Shown here: in pieces, positions 8,586-16,915 of the stretch
How positions within the stretch are numbered: position 1 is the first letter of the stretch
Layout: the number at the start of each line of letters is the position of its first letter
Assembly (NCBI GenBank): GCA_027484445.1
Contig: JAIXSY010000032.1
Span: forward strand, 184,438-248,437
From: Verrucomicrobiaceae bacterium
GTDB lineage: Bacteria; Verrucomicrobiota; Verrucomicrobiia; Verrucomicrobiales; Verrucomicrobiaceae
Length of the DNA stretch: 64,000 nt
Direction: 5' to 3'
The notes under the pieces: model-generated
Told to the model about the DNA's origin: nothing
Databases searched by the model: none
The model's input: the letters and a program-made list of their open reading frames with translations, nothing else
Position numbers and translations under genes: made by a program

Positions 8586-9440
8586 ATGCGAAACATCATG
8601 TGTGGCAGGTTAGATTTCAGCCGATCAAGAGCCGTTTTTCTTCAGCTCTTCTTGGCATTTGTTGTGGGGGGCTTCACAGCCGGACGCCTCGAAGCTGCTG
8701 GATTCATCCGCTGCCAGCTGGCCGATGGTTTTGACTTTCCGGTCGGCAAGCCCAATGGCGATGGCTATTACAAATCCCGTGGTTACTGGCCTAACGGGCA
8801 CTTGGGTGAAGATTGGAATGGCCGCGGTGGTGGCAATAGCGATTTGGGAGCCCCCATCTATTCCACTGCACGTGGAGTCGTCATTATTTCTGAAAATGTC
8901 GGAGTGGGATGGGGAAATTGTGTGATCGTCCGCCATGCCTATCGAGATCAGACTGGCAAGATCAGCATGGTCGATAGCCTTTACGCACACCTCTACCAGC
9001 GAACCGTCAAAGTAGGGCAAATCGTGGAAAAAGGCCAGTTAGTGGGCACCATGGGCAGCAACAACGGCATGTATTTTGTGCATTTGCATTTCGAGATTCG
9101 AAAGAATCTGCGCATTGGCATGAACCGCAGTCAGTTTGCTAGAGACAACTCGAACTACTACAGCCCGACCGATTTCATCAACAAGAACCGCGTTTTGACC
9201 ACCAGCTTCAGCAAGTATCCCATCCCCATGGGACTGTTTGCTCCCTATGGTAGATCGCTCGCAGATGCACGCAGCGACTCAGGCGCAGCACTTCAAGTTC
9301 CTTCACTGCCCAAAAGTGACAGCAGTTCATCGCTGCCAGACACCGGCCCCTCAGATGATGATGAAGACTTTTGGGCGAAGTTGCGAGGACGCCTGAAACA
9401 AGGCAAACTGACTCCAGGTGCCACACCAGGAGCTCCGTAA
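8586..9440 (+). CDS. Exported M23-family peptidoglycan endopeptidase-like protein
   Basis: A 284-residue product from ATG 8586 (a GTG at 8577 is the alternative). The N terminus has a hydrophobic export segment (VFLQLFLAFVVGGFTAG). The LytM/M23 zinc site is present: HLGEDWNG gives the first His and Asp, and HLHFEIRK gives the second H-x-H motif. Family enzymes cut peptide cross-bridges or stems in peptidoglycan. After residue about 215 the protein has a Ser/Asp-rich acidic linker without a known fold. It lies just after secG. Confidence 0.85.
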   Translation: MRNIMCGRLDFSRSRAVFLQLFLAFVVGGFTAGRLEAAGFIRCQLADGFDFPVGKPNGDGYYKSRGYWPNGHLGEDWNGRGGGNSDLGAPIYSTARGVVIISENVGVGWGNCVIVRHAYRDQTGKISMVDSLYAHLYQRTVKVGQIVEKGQLVGTMGSNNGMYFVHLHFEIRKNLRIGMNRSQFARDNSNYYSPTDFINKNRVLTTSFSKYPIPMGLFAPYGRSLADARSDSGAALQVPSLPKSDSSSSLPDTGPSDDDEDFWAKLRGRLKQGKLTPGATPGAP

Positions 9441-9483
9441 TCTTCCCAACCGCCTGCTGGAAGAAACGAAAGATTGTCACTCG

Positions 9484-10815
9484 ATGACCCGTGACATGAG
9501 TTCCATGCTAAACACTTTTGTCAGAGTCTTTGTCCTTTGCAGCGTAGGCTTCGTTTACGCCGACGTCGCTACTCAGCCACTTTATTGGCCTGACAAAAAC
9601 GGGCCAACAAGGGATGGTGTCGTTCCTGGCTCGGAAGCAGCCCGTGTGCCACTCACCTGGAATGCGGAAAAAGGCGAAAACATTGCCTGGAGCACGCCCC
9701 TGGAAGGTGACGGCCACAGCACACCCGTCATCGGCGGAGACCTCATCTGGTTCACCTCAGCAACCCCAGATGGCAAAAAACAGTTTGTTCATGCCATCAA
9801 TCGAAACACCGGAAAAGTCATTCATCATCAACTTCTCTTTGAGAATCCGAGCCCCGAGGAACTCGGCAACCCATTGAACAACTACGCAGCTCCATCACCG
9901 GTGTTGGATGAATCAGGAGTTTATGTGCATTTTGGCACTTATGGCACAGCACGCCTGGATGCCAAAACAGGTCAAGTCATCTGGCAGCGACGTGACATCA
10001 ACGCCCGTCATTACCGCGGCCCTGGGTCATCGCCAATTCTTCACGGGAATCTTCTCATCCTAACCTTTGATGGAATCGATCAACAATTCGTGACGGCTCT
10101 CGATAAACAAACAGGCACTACCGTGTGGAAAACAAACCGCACCACAGACTACGGAGACCTGGATGCCGAAGGTAAACCCACACGTGATGGAGACATGCGC
10201 AAGGCATACCATACTCCCAGCGTATTCAGCTTGGCAGGGGTGAACACCTTGGTCTCTGTAGGTTCTCGCGCTGCCTTCGGCTATGACGTCAGCAATGGCA
10301 AAGAACTCTGGACGATTCGACACGGTGGTTTCAATGCAGCGATCCGCCCGCTTGTTCACAAAAACATTCTGATCATCAACACTGGATCTGAAAGAGCGCA
10401 TACCCTCGGGATAAAAATCGATGACCAAATGAAGGGTGACATCACCTCGACTCATGTCTTGTGGGATCGTGAAAAAAGAAATGCCAGTGAAGCCTGTTCT
10501 GTCATCTACGGCGATCACCTTTTCCAAATCACACGAGGAGGCATTGTGACGTGCATGAACATCACAACGGGCCAAGATGTTTGGGAAGATCGGATTCCTG
10601 GTCAGCATCTACCGTCCCCCATCCTTGTGGGCGACCGTCTTTACTTCAGCAACGATCGTGGTGATACCCATGTCATCAAAGCAGGCCCCCGTTTTGAAAT
10701 CTTGGCGAAGAACCAGCTTCCAGATGCCATGACCGCATCTCCTGCTGTCGCTGACGGAGCTCTATTCATCAGGACCAAGAAGCATCTTTTCAAATTGGCC
10801 GCACCACAGCATTGA
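9484..10815 (+). CDS. Secreted PQQ-like beta-propeller protein
   Basis: A 443-residue protein from ATG 9484 (9496 and 9505 are also possible) with a signal segment VRVFVLCSVGFVYA. At least five PQQ-type repeats are visible, with blade ends such as VHAINRNTGKVIH, ARLDAKTGQVIWQ, VTALDKQTGTTVWK, YDVSNGKELWTI and TCMNITTGQDVWE. The domain is shared with quinoprotein dehydrogenases and BamB. The protein lacks an obvious dehydrogenase active site and resembles the outer membrane protein assembly/PQQ-repeat proteins abundant in Planctomycetes and Verrucomicrobia. Specific role unknown. Confidence 0.82.
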   Translation: MTRDMSSMLNTFVRVFVLCSVGFVYADVATQPLYWPDKNGPTRDGVVPGSEAARVPLTWNAEKGENIAWSTPLEGDGHSTPVIGGDLIWFTSATPDGKKQFVHAINRNTGKVIHHQLLFENPSPEELGNPLNNYAAPSPVLDESGVYVHFGTYGTARLDAKTGQVIWQRRDINARHYRGPGSSPILHGNLLILTFDGIDQQFVTALDKQTGTTVWKTNRTTDYGDLDAEGKPTRDGDMRKAYHTPSVFSLAGVNTLVSVGSRAAFGYDVSNGKELWTIRHGGFNAAIRPLVHKNILIINTGSERAHTLGIKIDDQMKGDITSTHVLWDREKRNASEACSVIYGDHLFQITRGGIVTCMNITTGQDVWEDRIPGQHLPSPILVGDRLYFSNDRGDTHVIKAGPRFEILAKNQLPDAMTASPAVADGALFIRTKKHLFKLAAPQH

Positions 10816-10974
10816 TCCGCGAATGCCATGTCAATACATGGCGAAACAAGGCATCTCTCTGTCAACTTCGAACTCTAGCCTTTTCTGACACGCCTTTGGA
10901 TAAGCCTAGAAAAATCAGATCAACATCACAAAAGTTTAGCCAAACCTCGCTTGTTGTGTTATCATCCTTTCTCT

Positions 10975-11298
10975 ATGGCTACGACTCCGACCCGTAAAAC
11001 TCGTTTCTCCCGCCGTGTTCCTGATCATGTGACTGACGAGCTGGTAAACGTCCTCGGCAACGGGGATACACTTGAGTTCAACCAGCTCTTCAAGCTTGTT
11101 TATGACAACCTGAAGCTGAAGAACGCCGTTAGCGGAGGTGAAGAAATGCTCCGCCTTCGATCCTATGAAAAACTTCAAGGTCTCGTCAGCCGCGGATTGT
11201 GCGCGAAAGCTGGTAAAACCTACCGTGGATTGCCTGGTCTTCGTGAATCTCATCAAGCAACAATCGCTGCACGCACCGCAGCGGTTGCTGCACGCTGA
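10975..11298 (+). CDS. Small basic conserved-looking protein of unknown function
   Basis: A 107-residue protein starting MATTPTRKTRFSRRVPDHVT. It is basic at the N terminus, has a central helical region (DELVNVLGNGDTLEFNQLFKLVYDNLKLK) and a segment MLRLRSYEKLQGLVSRGLCAKAGK that looks like a winged-helix-type DNA- or RNA-binding helix, and ends in an Ala-rich helix. No family is recognised. It has its own strong terminator and is likely well expressed. Confidence 0.6.
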   Translation: MATTPTRKTRFSRRVPDHVTDELVNVLGNGDTLEFNQLFKLVYDNLKLKNAVSGGEEMLRLRSYEKLQGLVSRGLCAKAGKTYRGLPGLRESHQATIAARTAAVAAR

Positions 11299-11329
11299 TC
11301 ACATTCTTCCTTCTAAAATTTAATTTCTA

Positions 11330-11361
11330 CAGGCTGCCTCGAGAGGCAGCCTGTTTTTTTT
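11330..11361 (+). terminator. Rho-independent terminator
   Basis: Inverted arms CAGGCTGCCTC / GAGGCAGCCTG are followed by eight T. It ends the transcript of the small protein at 10975-11298. Confidence 0.88.
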
Positions 11362-11458
11362 GATGGCATCATCTGCTCTAAGGGTTCGAGAATTCATACA
11401 TCCAAAGAGAAAAACCGCGTCTGGTTCTGTGGGTTTGTGTGGATAAAGAAAAGCTAGT

Positions 11459-11992
11459 ATGACCTCTCGCGAAACACGAGCCGCCCAAACTTTCCTCAGC
11501 TATCACGACTTCGTGAAAGCCATGGCGCTAAAATATGCCCCCTGGCCCGGTCTTACCGAAGACATCTCTCAACAGGTCTTCTTGGAATTCATCGCCAAAG
11601 AAGAGCGCTGGGATCTCGAAAGAGATTTGCGGCCACTTTTGGCGACGATGACTCGATTTATTGCCATGCGCCTTTGGCGTGAACGGACTCGTGAAAAGCC
11701 AGAAATGGTGCAAAAGCTGGCGGAACACATTCGGCAGCTATCCGAAGGACACGAGGCCGAACCACGTTACGAACAAGAGTTAGGCGTGCTCAACGAATGT
11801 CTCAACAAGCTGCCCGAACGAAGTCGAGAGTTAGTGCAGCTGTATTATTACCACGAGATCAGCACACCCGAAATCGCAGAGCAGTTGAGCATGAAATCAG
11901 ACACCGTGTGTCGCGCTCTCTCACGCGTTCGTGAAAAATTAAGGGTGTGCATACAACGACGCCTCCAAGCCACCGCTTCCAGTTATGCCTGA
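11459..11992 (+). CDS. Sigma-70 family (ECF-like) RNA polymerase sigma factor
   Basis: A 177-residue protein. Region 2 spans about residues 12-75 (YHDFVKAMALKYAP, ISQQVFLEFI), and region 4 spans 105-165 with LNECLNKLPERSRELVQLYY and the helix-turn-helix STPEIAEQLSMKSDTVCRAL. This is the Rhodopirellula/Verrucomicrobium ECF branch. It overlaps by 8 nt the next gene, a membrane-anchored FecR-like protein, the usual arrangement for these sigma factors with a candidate anti-sigma partner. Confidence 0.88.
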   Translation: MTSRETRAAQTFLSYHDFVKAMALKYAPWPGLTEDISQQVFLEFIAKEERWDLERDLRPLLATMTRFIAMRLWRERTREKPEMVQKLAEHIRQLSEGHEAEPRYEQELGVLNECLNKLPERSRELVQLYYYHEISTPEIAEQLSMKSDTVCRALSRVREKLRVCIQRRLQATASSYA

Positions 11993-13505
11993 TCCAGCAA
12001 TTGATTCAGAAACTCTTCTGCAGCGTTTTGTTGAAGATCGCCTCAGCTCTGAGGACGCCTCAGCCATGATGGAATTTTTGTCCCGCGATCCCAACTGGAT
12101 CCAAGACATCACGGCCCAGTTGCACATGGATGCGATGCTGCGCGAAACCTCCAAATTTTCATCTCAAACGCAGACTTTCCATCCAACGATTCCACGCAGG
12201 GTTCCTTCGTGGAAGATTTCTCTCTCCCTTCTGGCCGCTGCTGCTTCGATTGTTCTAGCTTTGACATTAGTCGATCCTTCTGATGTCGAGACCGAACTCA
12301 CGAGTGATGCTGTGGCTGTGCTCATGGGTGAGGTGAATGCGACGTGGGATGGTTTTTCACCCAAGCAAGGAATGCCATTGGCTCCAAGAATCTTGAACCT
12401 AACTCATGGTTTAGCACAGATCGAATTTTATCAGGGGGCACGTGTCACTCTCGAAGGTCCTGCCAAATTCGAGCTACTCTCCACCAATGCTGCCCGATGC
12501 ACTCAAGGCAAACTGAGTGCTCATGTGCCACCCCAAGCAAAAGGCTTTCGCGTTGAAACACCCAAAGGCACCATTGTTGATTTGGGAACTGACTTTGGAC
12601 TCGACATGAAGTCACCATCTCCTGAGATTCATGTATTCAAAGGCGAGGTTGAGCTCCACCGGGAAAGCACCCCTATGCTGCCCATCAAAGGAGGGGAAGC
12701 GATGATTCTGGGCCTGGAATCAGCTAAGTTGAATGCAGATCACGTCGCCTTTGAATCTCTCTCCACTCTTGATCAACGAACGGCTGAATCACAGCGCATC
12801 GCTTTCCAGAACTGGCTGACATCTTCATCAAAGTGGAACCAGGATAGCTCCTTGCTAATCCATCTCGATTTTCAAGATGCGAAGCACACACGCAGCCTAC
12901 AGAATCATGGGCTTCATACGGAGAGTATCCCAGATGCCAGCATTGTTGGTTGCCAATGGACTCAAGGCCGTTGGCCAGGAAAACAAGCGCTTGAGTTTCG
13001 CAACGTCAGTGATCGCGTCAGACTCAGTCTTCCCGGTGAACACTCCGCTTTGAGTCTATGTGCCTGGGTCAGGGTGGACAGTCTAGATCGTGTCTTTAAC
13101 TCGCTCTTTATGGTCCAAGGTTATGAAAATGGAGCAGTACATTGGCAAATCACCCGAGATGGGAAACTGCGCCTTGGCTTGGCTGGACGCTCTGGAGATC
13201 TAGCCCGCGATTATGACACGCCTTCTATCATCACCCCAGAACGCTTTGGCCGCTGGATTCATTTGGCCACAGTCGTGGACTCCATTTCACGCGAAGTGCG
13301 TCACTACCTGAATGGAGAACTCATCTCTCGTCTTTCTCGCAAACACAGCTTCAAGCTTCAGATGCCACTTGCTGAATTGGGCAATTGGAACAATGGAGGT
13401 CGAACTGGAGCCTCGGCTATTCGACACTTCAGCGGACTGATGGATGAATTCATGCTTTTCTCTCGAGCCCTTTCTGACCAAGAGATTGAGCACAACGCAC
13501 GATGA
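11985..13505 (+). CDS. FecR/LamG-domain membrane protein, probable anti-sigma partner
   Basis: A 506-residue protein. The N-terminal 65 residues (LLQRFVEDRLSSEDASAMMEF) resemble the cytoplasmic part of FecR-type regulators, followed by one membrane helix at about 77-97 (SLSLLAAAASIVLALTLV). A FecR domain follows (GTIVDLGTDFGLDM near residue 195 is typical), then a concanavalin/LamG-like domain at about 300-500 (SLCAWVRVDSLD, YLNGELI). The overlap with the sigma factor gene supports co-regulation across the membrane in response to an extracytoplasmic ligand, possibly a glycan, which is inference. Confidence 0.82.
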   Translation: MPDPAIDSETLLQRFVEDRLSSEDASAMMEFLSRDPNWIQDITAQLHMDAMLRETSKFSSQTQTFHPTIPRRVPSWKISLSLLAAAASIVLALTLVDPSDVETELTSDAVAVLMGEVNATWDGFSPKQGMPLAPRILNLTHGLAQIEFYQGARVTLEGPAKFELLSTNAARCTQGKLSAHVPPQAKGFRVETPKGTIVDLGTDFGLDMKSPSPEIHVFKGEVELHRESTPMLPIKGGEAMILGLESAKLNADHVAFESLSTLDQRTAESQRIAFQNWLTSSSKWNQDSSLLIHLDFQDAKHTRSLQNHGLHTESIPDASIVGCQWTQGRWPGKQALEFRNVSDRVRLSLPGEHSALSLCAWVRVDSLDRVFNSLFMVQGYENGAVHWQITRDGKLRLGLAGRSGDLARDYDTPSIITPERFGRWIHLATVVDSISREVRHYLNGELISRLSRKHSFKLQMPLAELGNWNNGGRTGASAIRHFSGLMDEFMLFSRALSDQEIEHNAR

Positions 13506-13509
13506 TCCT

Positions 13510-13743
13510 TCATGAACCCGGCTTTTTGGGAACCACTGGGTAACGGCTCGGCTCTTTTTCATAAAGGCTCATGCAGTCCACGCAGCAGAAGGCGACGTTG
13601 CCTTTCTCCGTGAAAATTCGATAGATGATGCGCACTGCATTTCCATCGACAGGGCATTTATCGTTGATGGCAGGACCGCCTTTGGCGAACACCGAAGTGA
13701 TGGCGACGATTGCCAGCAACAAGCATGGGAGGAGTGTTTTCAT
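13510..13743 (-). CDS. Small exported Cys-rich YHS/TRASH-like protein
   Basis: A 77-residue protein with signal peptide MKTLLPCLLLAIVAITSVFA. The mature part has KCPVDGNAV and VAFCCVDCMSLYEKEPSRY, the Cys spacing seen in YHS/TRASH-type metal-binding modules found next to heavy-metal proteins. A periplasmic metal-binding role is plausible. It converges on the FecR gene and shares no operon with ssb. Confidence 0.7.
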   Translation of the reverse strand: MKTLLPCLLLAIVAITSVFAKGGPAINDKCPVDGNAVRIIYRIFTEKGNVAFCCVDCMSLYEKEPSRYPVVPKKPGS

Positions 13744-13875
13744 AAGAATCTGATGGGTTGCTCAACTCCATTCGTAGAGTTGGATCATTCCCAAACGACG
13801 TCTCAGATAAACCTCTTGGCCTGGAAGCAAGTCAGGCGCTTCCTTGCACAAAATCCGCGCACTCACTCACCCTTC

Positions 13876-14457
13876 TCAGAATGGGATATCATCGCCCTCC
13901 AAACCATCCGTGATGGGGCCCTCACCGAAATCATCGTTCTTTTCTTGGATAGGAGGTGCTGGACGTGCAGGAGGTCTCTGTGGCATCGGGCCGCGTTGCG
14001 CATAAGAGTTGCCCCCTCCTGAACTCGCTGCAGGCCTTCTAGCTGCCGGAGCGGGCGCATTGTATCCGCCTGACTCCATACCCCCATCATCAGCGTAGCC
14101 CTGGCCACCTCCACCAGCTGCTGGAGCACCGAGCAGCTGCATGTTTTCACAGACCACTTTGATTTTATTCCTTTTCTGACCGGTCGCCTTGTCCTCCCAG
14201 GTATCCATTTGGAGCCTACCCTCAATAAAAACTGGTTTTCCTTTGTGAAGCCATTGTCCTGCTACTTCGGCCTGACGTCCCCAAAGTGTTATGTCAAGAT
14301 AAGTGACCTCTTCTTGTCTCTCACCTGTCGCTTCGTTGATGAATCGGCGATTCACTGCCAAGCCAATGTCGCAAACAGCAGTGCCTTTGGGCGTGTAACG
14401 AACCTCTGGATCGCGCGTGAGGTTGCCGATGAGCATGACTTTATTCAAACTGGCCAT
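13876..14457 (-). CDS. ssb: Single-stranded DNA-binding protein
   Basis: A 193-residue protein starting MASLNKVMLIGNLTRDPEVR, the canonical SSB N terminus. The OB fold covers residues 1-110 (WEDKATGQKRNKIKVVCEN). A Gly/Pro/Ala-rich disordered linker follows, with the acidic tip GLEGDDIPF that SSB uses to recruit repair and replication partners. Confidence 0.95.
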   Translation of the reverse strand: MASLNKVMLIGNLTRDPEVRYTPKGTAVCDIGLAVNRRFINEATGERQEEVTYLDITLWGRQAEVAGQWLHKGKPVFIEGRLQMDTWEDKATGQKRNKIKVVCENMQLLGAPAAGGGGQGYADDGGMESGGYNAPAPAARRPAASSGGGNSYAQRGPMPQRPPARPAPPIQEKNDDFGEGPITDGLEGDDIPF

Positions 14458-14546
14458 AGGTCGCTACCATAGCCACCCGCTCGCCATTCCAGCAACACTT
14501 TTGTCATTGGCAAAAACACTCCATTCCATGAGTTTTACCGACCCCT

Positions 14547-15455
14547 ATGAAATGGTTTATCTCCCCCATTGCTATTCTTTTGTCACTAACTGCTTGCAAA
14601 CCAGCAGACGACTCAACCTCCAGCAAAGCTCCCCAGACATCTCAGGGAAAGCCCCAGGTCTATGTGGCGAACTACCCGCTGAAATACTTCGCCGAGCGCA
14701 TCGGCGGAGATGCCATCGAGGTGCAATTTCCAGCACCTAGCGATGAAGATCCCGTCTTCTGGCAGCCTGACGATGCTGCCGTGTCTGGTTTCCAAAGCGC
14801 CGACCTCATCCTCATGAACGGTGCCACCTACTCGAAGTGGGCGGAGAAGGTCACGCTGCCGCAATCGAAGCTTGTCGATACCTCTGCTGGCTTCAAAGCA
14901 CAGTTCATCGAGATCAAAGCTGACACCACGCATAGCCACGGCCCTAGCGGCGAGCACAGCCACAGCGGCACGGCTTTCACGACCTGGATCGACTTCCAGC
15001 AAGCCATCCAACAGGCCGAAGCTATTGCCAAATCACTAACGAAATATGCTTCAGAAGCAGAGAAGAACTTTTCGATATTGAAAGCTGAACTCGAAGCTCT
15101 TGATGCACGCTTGCTCGCCGTCGGCAAACGTCTCGCCAATGTCCCACTCGTAGCCTCGCATCCTGTGTATCATTACTTTGCCCGACGATATAAACTCAAT
15201 GTTAGGCCAGTGCTCTGGGAGCCTGATGTTGTGCCTGATGACAAGGCGATGGAAGAACTCAAAGGTATCCTCACCACGCATCCGGCGAAGTGGATGATCT
15301 GGGAAGGCGATCCCGCCAAAGACAGCGTCGCCAAGCTGGAAACCATCGGCGTGAAAAGCGTCACCTTTGATCCTTGTGGCAACGTCCCGGACAGTGGCGA
15401 TTTCATGGCTGTGATGAAGGCCAATGTGGAGGCGTTTGAGAAGGCCTTTCCGTGA
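14547..15455 (+). CDS. Zinc/manganese ABC transporter substrate-binding lipoprotein
   Basis: A 302-residue ZnuA-type (cluster A-I) protein with lipobox ISPIAILLSLTAC. The metal site is suggested by a His-rich loop HSHGPSGEHSHSG near residue 130 and LVASHPVYHYFARRY near residue 215. Family members deliver Zn or Mn to a membrane permease, but no permease or ATPase gene adjoins it here. The tRNA-like array region starts downstream. Confidence 0.85.
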   Translation: MKWFISPIAILLSLTACKPADDSTSSKAPQTSQGKPQVYVANYPLKYFAERIGGDAIEVQFPAPSDEDPVFWQPDDAAVSGFQSADLILMNGATYSKWAEKVTLPQSKLVDTSAGFKAQFIEIKADTTHSHGPSGEHSHSGTAFTTWIDFQQAIQQAEAIAKSLTKYASEAEKNFSILKAELEALDARLLAVGKRLANVPLVASHPVYHYFARRYKLNVRPVLWEPDVVPDDKAMEELKGILTTHPAKWMIWEGDPAKDSVAKLETIGVKSVTFDPCGNVPDSGDFMAVMKANVEAFEKAFP

Positions 15456-15572
15456 CCCCTAGGGAAGGGTGATTTTGAGTTCAATTTTGTGTCACCCAGA
15501 TAAAAGAAATTCTGAAAATGTATTTGACGGTTTAAAGCTCTGTGGCAGACTCCGCCACCTTCAACTCAATCC

Positions 15573-15734
15573 ATGAACTACCATCGGACATCACTATCGA
15601 TCTTCAAAGCGCTCTCCGAGCGTCGCGGGATTGCTCTGTGTGGCCAGTTTGGAAGAATGGTCATGACCCAGGCCTTGAAAGGCCTTGATTGGAGCAACCC
15701 GAGCCCGGAGGCACGCGAGCAGAGGCAGCTATGA
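15573..15734 (+). CDS. Possible small ORF (53 codons) with its own terminator
   Basis: The frame encodes MNYHRTSLSIFKALSERRGI and continues for 33 residues. A TTGACG box lies about 55 nt upstream at 15523, and a strong terminator lies 36 nt after the stop, so a short transcript is likely. Whether it is translated or is a small RNA cannot be decided from sequence. No family is recognised. Confidence 0.3.
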   Translation: MNYHRTSLSIFKALSERRGIALCGQFGRMVMTQALKGLDWSNPSPEAREQRQL

Positions 15735-15770
15735 GCTGCATGGCACATTAAGCCAGCTTTTCCCAGAGAA

Positions 15771-15806
15771 AGCCCTGCTCGCCCGAAATGGCAGCAGGGC
15801 TTTTTC
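15771..15806 (+). terminator. Rho-independent terminator
   Basis: Arms AGCCCTGCT / AGCAGGGCT followed by five T, downstream of the 53-codon frame. Confidence 0.8.
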
Positions 15807-15884
15807 TTGGCCGCATTCGTCCCCAACACCCTTTTCTTTCCCGACCCATTGATCTCTTTCCCAACCTAGACGGTTGAATCCCCA

Positions 15885-16045
15885 GCACAAAAAACCCCGG
15901 CACCTGTTTGCAGCAGATGCCGGGGCGGTAACCAGCCTTGGCAGACTCCCGGAGGAGCCGATTTGAATGACCGAAGCGTGACCTGATGACAGGCTCGCAC
16001 CACCCTCCCAGATGTCAAGAATGACGACCCACCAAATGCGCATAG
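15885..16045 (-). ncRNA. Candidate minus-strand small RNA ending in a terminator
   Basis: On the minus strand the arms CCCCGGCATCTG / CAGGTGCCGGGG, with one G-U pair, are followed by six T. The wobble pairs only on this strand, so the terminator serves a minus-strand transcript. Upstream on that strand are a TTGACA box (16012-16017) and about 110 nt of GC-rich, self-complementary sequence with no good ORF. No gene follows on that strand for more than 1 kb, which argues against a leader. The RNA family is not recognised. Confidence 0.4.
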
Positions 16046-16259
16046 TTCCTAAGCCAAGGCTTTGGAATCAGGGGGATTATTGTCTCGATTTTCACATCAC
16101 GAAACGGCTTCCCGGAAGGTGTGCCATAAACACCGAAACATCCGCCGTGAAACAACCTGCGGGTGCGACGCCAGCGATGAGCTAAACCTCATCCCGTGCG
16201 TGGCAGCGGTGTTCGTTCTTTGATGGTTGGTCATCACAGTATGACCAACCATGAAAGGG
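16046..16259. other. Unresolved lead-in to the tRNA-like array
   Basis: No gene is seen here. An anticodon-arm-like hairpin GGTGT-GCCATAA-ACACC lies at 16119-16135 (CAT in anticodon position). A second 6-bp hairpin GATGAG/CTCATC starts at 16176. An 11-bp hairpin (arm TGGTTGGTCAT) lies at 16224-16251. They may be remnants of array units, but no full cloverleaf can be drawn. Confidence 0.35.
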
Positions 16260-16339
16260 CACAGAGCGCAGGTGGAGATGAATAGGTTGCGTGGGTTCGG
16301 GGGAATCCGCTGACGGTGGCATGACCGCCTCTGTGTCCT
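16260..16339 (+). tRNA. tRNA-like unit, degenerate, anticodon not assigned
   Basis: Perfect 7-bp acceptor-like stem CACAGAG / CTCTGTG with tail T-CCT. A T-arm-like hairpin (ACGGT / ACCGC with one A-C mismatch) precedes the 3' strand. The middle contains GGGTTCGGGGGAATCC, which folds poorly as an anticodon arm. Likely a decayed first unit of the array. Confidence 0.4.
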
Positions 16340-16370
16340 TTCATGGTTGGACAGCAATCCATCAACCAAC

Positions 16371-16505
16371 ACGGCGGTGGGAGACAAGCAATGCATGGGT
16401 CTCCAAAACCCGCAGATGTGGGGGCAATATTGCGCTTCGCGCCATGCAGAGAGGCTGCGCATCGATATTGCCGCTCACGCGGCATGGCATTCACCCGCCG
16501 TGCCA
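16371..16505 (+). tRNA. tRNA-like unit, Trp (CCA), with T-loop insertion
   Basis: Acceptor ACGGCGG / CCGCCGT is perfect, discriminator G73 (the Trp identity base), CCA encoded. Anticodon arm GGGT-CTCCAAA-ACCC gives CCA. T stem GTGGG / TTCAC is split by about 67 nt containing self-complementary GCGC and GCATGGC segments, related to the insertions in the Gly, Met and Leu(GAG) units. The D arm is weak. Confidence 0.65.
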
Positions 16506-16515
16506 TTTTCCAAAG

Positions 16516-16541
16516 AGTGTGGTGCAGCCGTCTCGGCTGCC
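16516..16541. repeat. Fragment of the AGTGTGGTGCAG palindromic repeat family
   Basis: Half-element beginning AGTGTGGTGCAGCCGTC. Full copies lie at 17081-17141 and 17653-17716. Confidence 0.6.
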
Positions 16542-16554
16542 ATCACCAAAGAAC

Positions 16555-16643
16555 GCGGCGCTAGCCCGCTAAAGAGGCGGTTCGGACTGTAACCCCGAAG
16601 GCCCTCAAGGCCCCGCACGGAGCATTACCGTGGCACCGCACCA
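16555..16643 (+). tRNA. tRNA-like unit, Tyr (GTA), class II
   Basis: Acceptor GCGGCGC / GCACCGC with a C5-A68 mismatch, A73, CCA encoded. Anticodon loop CTGTAAC. Long variable arm GGCC-CTCAA-GGCC as in bacterial tRNA-Tyr. T arm CACGG-AGCATTA-CCGTG, so the loop has A54-G55-C56 and T58 in place of the canonical T54 and A58. The D loop lacks GG. Confidence 0.8.
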
Positions 16644-16650
16644 CTTTCAT

Positions 16651-16734
16651 GGAGCACATGCCGCATGCCCGGCACGACAGAGGATCACCGCGCCACAGGT
16701 TAGGCGCAGTAGGTCGTGTCAGCGCATGTGCTCC
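16651..16734 (+). ncRNA. Non-tRNA rod-like structured RNA inside the array
   Basis: A perfect 11-bp closing stem (GGAGCACATGC / GCATGTGCTCC) encloses two further nested helices, CACGAC / GTCGTG and GCGCC / GGCGC, giving a long rod with internal loops. It fills one array slot, between the Tyr and Met units and between the usual TTTCA spacers. A Ro60-binding Y-RNA-like role is possible given the TROVE gene downstream, but the family cannot be confirmed by eye. Confidence 0.5.
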
Positions 16735-16751
16735 ATGGCTCATTTTCAAAA

Positions 16752-16824
16752 GGCAGGGAGAGCCAGTGCTCTGTCAGGTTTCATATGCCCGACTTGGTTG
16801 GTGCGACTCCAACCCCTGCAACCA
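16752..16824 (+). tRNA. tRNA-like unit, Met (CAT)
   Basis: Acceptor GGCAGGG / CCCTGCA (first pair mismatched), A73, CCA. D arm AGAG-CCAGTG-CTCT has CAG and no GG. Anticodon loop TTCATAT, with an A28-C42 mismatch in its stem. T arm GTTGG-TGCGACT-CCAAC. Confidence 0.78.
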
Positions 16825-16830
16825 TTTCAA

Positions 16831-16907
16831 GGTCCGTTAGCTCAATCAGCCAGAGCACTCGCCTGTCGAGCGAAAGGTAGCGGGAGCATAACCCGCACGG
16901 ACCGGCA
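16831..16907 (+). tRNA. tRNA-like unit, Asp (GTC)
   Basis: Acceptor GGTCCGT / ACGGACC is perfect, with G73 as expected for Asp and tail GCA in place of CCA. D arm GCTC-AATCAGCCA-GAGC. Anticodon loop CTGTCGA, stem with C27-A43. T arm GCGGG-AGCATAA-CCCGC. Confidence 0.85.
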
Positions 16908-16915
16908 TTTTCAAA

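Noticed and set aside
15885..16045. T-box, SRP RNA, tmRNA or riboswitch
   Set aside because: Some short motifs resemble these, but key conserved segments (GGAA tetraloop core, tRNA-like end, T-box specifier) are missing, and no gene follows on that strand.
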